Source: an uncultured Neisseriaceae bacterium
GTDB taxonomy: Bacteria > Pseudomonadota > Gammaproteobacteria > Burkholderiales > UBA11063
Length of the DNA stretch: 7,168 nucleotides
Reading direction: 5' to 3'
NCBI GenBank assembly: GCA_937952895.1
Contig: CALFYC010000076.1
Span: forward strand, 1 to 7,168
Under the pieces are notes generated by a model. The model was not told the DNA's origin. It worked only from the letters and a program-made list of their open reading frames with translations, and searched no databases. Position numbers and translations under genes: made by a program. Positions 6,072-7,168 of the stretch are shown here, in pieces (position 1 is the first letter of the stretch; every line of letters starts with the position of its first letter).

Positions 6072-6938
6072 TTATTCAAATTGAGCTAAAAATTTGGCTT
6101 CATCAGCAAAACCTTGTTTTACTTTAACCCAAACTTGCAAAAACACCTGTTTTGCAAAAAGTGACTCCATATCAATTCTAGCTTCTGTAGAAATTTTCTT
6201 AAGCTTCCCCCCCCCTTGACCAATTACCATACCCTTTTGATTATCTTTATCAACTAAAATTGTAGCGGAAATATGAATAATCTTAGCTTCTACCTTAAAT
6301 TCATCAATTTCCACAGCAACGCTATAGGGCAACTCTTCCCCTAATGAGCGAAATAGCTTTTCTCGAATAATTTCACTGGCTAAAAAACTACTAGATCTAT
6401 CAGTCATATGATCTTCTGGATATAAAAATTCCCCATTAGGAAGACAAGGTTTTATAGAATCAACTAATCCAACGATTCCAGTATGATGTTTTGCCGCAAC
6501 AAGCTTAATTTGTTTAAATGGATATTTCTCCGATATAGTAGCTACAAATTTATCTAGATTGATTTTATCTTTTAATTTGTCGATTTTATTTACCACCAAA
6601 ATAACATTTGCAGTTTTTGGCAACAATGAAATCACCTCCAAATCTGCAACATTACATATTCCAGCTTCAACCACAAAAAGAATAGCATCTACCCCATTCA
6701 AACTATTAATCACACTTTGATTTAACACTAAATTGAATTTATTAATATATTTTTTTTGAAAGCCTGGGGTATCCACAAACACAAATTGATAATTGTTTTC
6801 GGTAAAAACCCCTCTAATTCGATGCTGCGTTGTTTGTGGCTTACGAGATACAATACTTACTTTTTGCCCAATTAAATGATTCATTAATGTAGATTTTCCT
6901 ACATTGGGTAATCCGACTATGCCACATTGTAATCCCAT
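6072..6938 (-). CDS. era: GTPase Era, 16S rRNA-binding ribosome assembly factor
   Basis: Era is an essential GTPase that binds the 3' end of 16S rRNA during 30S maturation and couples assembly to growth. This 288-residue protein (E. coli 301) has GTPase motifs G1 GLPNVGKS (9-16), the G2 region QTTQHR (35-40), G3 DTPG (56-59) and G4 NKID (117-120). The G5 position reads AAK (148-150) where SA(K/E) is usual. The TDRSSSFLASEIIREK linker (179-194) leads to a KH domain with VIGQGGGKLKKI (238-249), and the end, VWVKVKQGFADE, is typical of the family. The KH motif is encoded across a run of nine G (6207-6215). The ATG at 6938 is the first possible start, since an in-frame TAA lies four codons upstream. 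No clear ribosome site is visible. Confidence 0.97.
   Translation of the reverse strand: MGLQCGIVGLPNVGKSTLMNHLIGQKVSIVSRKPQTTQHRIRGVFTENNYQFVFVDTPGFQKKYINKFNLVLNQSVINSLNGVDAILFVVEAGICNVADLEVISLLPKTANVILVVNKIDKLKDKINLDKFVATISEKYPFKQIKLVAAKHHTGIVGLVDSIKPCLPNGEFLYPEDHMTDRSSSFLASEIIREKLFRSLGEELPYSVAVEIDEFKVEAKIIHISATILVDKDNQKGMVIGQGGGKLKKISTEARIDMESLFAKQVFLQVWVKVKQGFADEAKFLAQFE
6207..6215 (-). repeat. Nine-G homopolymer inside era
   Basis: A run of nine C on the plus strand (nine G in the coding sense) encodes Gly242-244 of the Era KH motif, with no interruption. The present length keeps the frame and aligns residue for residue with E. coli Era around the motif. One extra G would give a TAA almost at once (6199-6201); one fewer would end the protein at 6119-6121. 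Confidence 0.9.
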
Positions 6939-6984
6939 ATCTTTTTATTGAAATTAATTTTTGAGTAATATCTTTACATTTTGG

Positions 6985-7167
6985 TTAATTTGAATTGAAA
7001 AATTCATAATCATCATCTTGAATATTATTATCATCTAAAACTTTGGTATTAGGTGAAATTTCATCAAAGGTAGCTTCCTCCTCCTCATCCTCTTGATCAT
7101 CTATTATCTTCGTTTTTGATGCTGTTTTCACTCTTGCATCCTCGTCCTCCTCATCCTCATCCTCATC
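6985..7167 (-). CDS. Acidic C-terminal tail of an unidentified protein (partial; RNase III possible)
   Basis: An open frame enters from the right edge and ends at TAA 6985-6987, giving 60 residues with no start in the window. It is dominated by Asp and Glu in blocks: the first ten residues are all D or E, followed by a short basic stretch (RVKTASKTK), another block (DDQEDEEEE), and a C-terminus ending DDDYEFFNSN. This is a low-complexity, probably disordered tail with no catalytic motif. Steady coding sense to the stop, and a 46-base gap to era, support a real gene. The usual gene before era in proteobacteria is rnc, and some betaproteobacterial RNase III proteins have long C-terminal extensions, so RNase III is the leading guess from gene order alone. 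An unrelated protein with an acidic tail is equally compatible with the sequence. Confidence 0.7.
   Translation of the reverse strand, partial: DEDEDEEDEDARVKTASKTKIIDDQEDEEEEATFDEISPNTKVLDDNNIQDDDYEFFNSN
7150..7167 (-). repeat. Short (GATGAG) hexanucleotide repeat
   Basis: Three exact GATGAG units, coding Asp-Glu, run into the window edge and continue as degenerate GAG/GAC codons. The array may extend beyond the window; its full length cannot be seen. Such arrays can vary in copy number without a frame change. Confidence 0.7.
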
Positions 7168-7168
7168 C

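Noticed and set aside
1..7168. Possible recoded TGA or reduced endosymbiont genome
   Set aside because: TGA is absent as a stop, but only ten stops are visible, the Trp codons checked are TGG, and the genes are full length with complete motifs. There is no positive sign of recoding or gene erosion.
1..7168. Mobile element, CRISPR, toxin-antitoxin, defence system or RNA gene
   Set aside because: The window is almost fully occupied by recognisable housekeeping genes on one strand, and no repeats, integrase, transposase or tRNA/rRNA-like sequences were seen.

Overview
The window looks like chromosomal housekeeping DNA from an AT-rich Gram-negative proteobacterium using the standard bacterial code. 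All ten stop codons seen are TAA or TAG, and the tryptophan codons I checked are TGG. An IbaG-like BolA protein, FtsB and an LPS-core-type glycosyltransferase point to a Gram-negative cell. The order ABC ATPase - ABC-2 permease - bolA - murA is one I associate with Betaproteobacteria, but genus-level placement would need a protein phylogeny.

Every gene lies on the minus strand, so transcription runs from high to low coordinates: acidic C-terminal tail of an unidentified protein (6985-7167, cut by the window edge), era, a family 2 glycosyltransferase, ftsB, an ABC exporter pair (ATPase, permease), ibaG/bolA, murA, a DUF167 (YggU) protein, a carboxylesterase and the first 94 codons of coaD. Gaps are 2 to 46 bases or short overlaps, except for 127 bases in front of ftsB. 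That gap carries the best promoter candidate, an extended -10 element. The simplest reading is two transcription units: (tail gene)-era-glycosyltransferase, and ftsB-ABC-ABC-bolA-murA-DUF167-esterase-coaD.

Functionally the second unit groups septum formation (FtsB), the first committed step of peptidoglycan synthesis (MurA), an exporter of unknown substrate, iron-sulfur related IbaG, and coenzyme A synthesis (CoaD). The first unit joins ribosome assembly (Era) to surface polysaccharide synthesis.

The left end is not genomic. Bases 1-20 match an Illumina TruSeq adapter, so coaD is broken by an assembly artefact and not by biology. I found no RNA gene, insertion sequence, CRISPR array, prophage or other accessory system, and no clearly undescribed system. 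The items most worth a second look are the adapter, a nine-G run inside the era KH-domain motif, the C-terminal extension of the glycosyltransferase, the low-complexity acidic tail at the right edge, and the placement of ftsB in front of the exporter-bolA-murA block.
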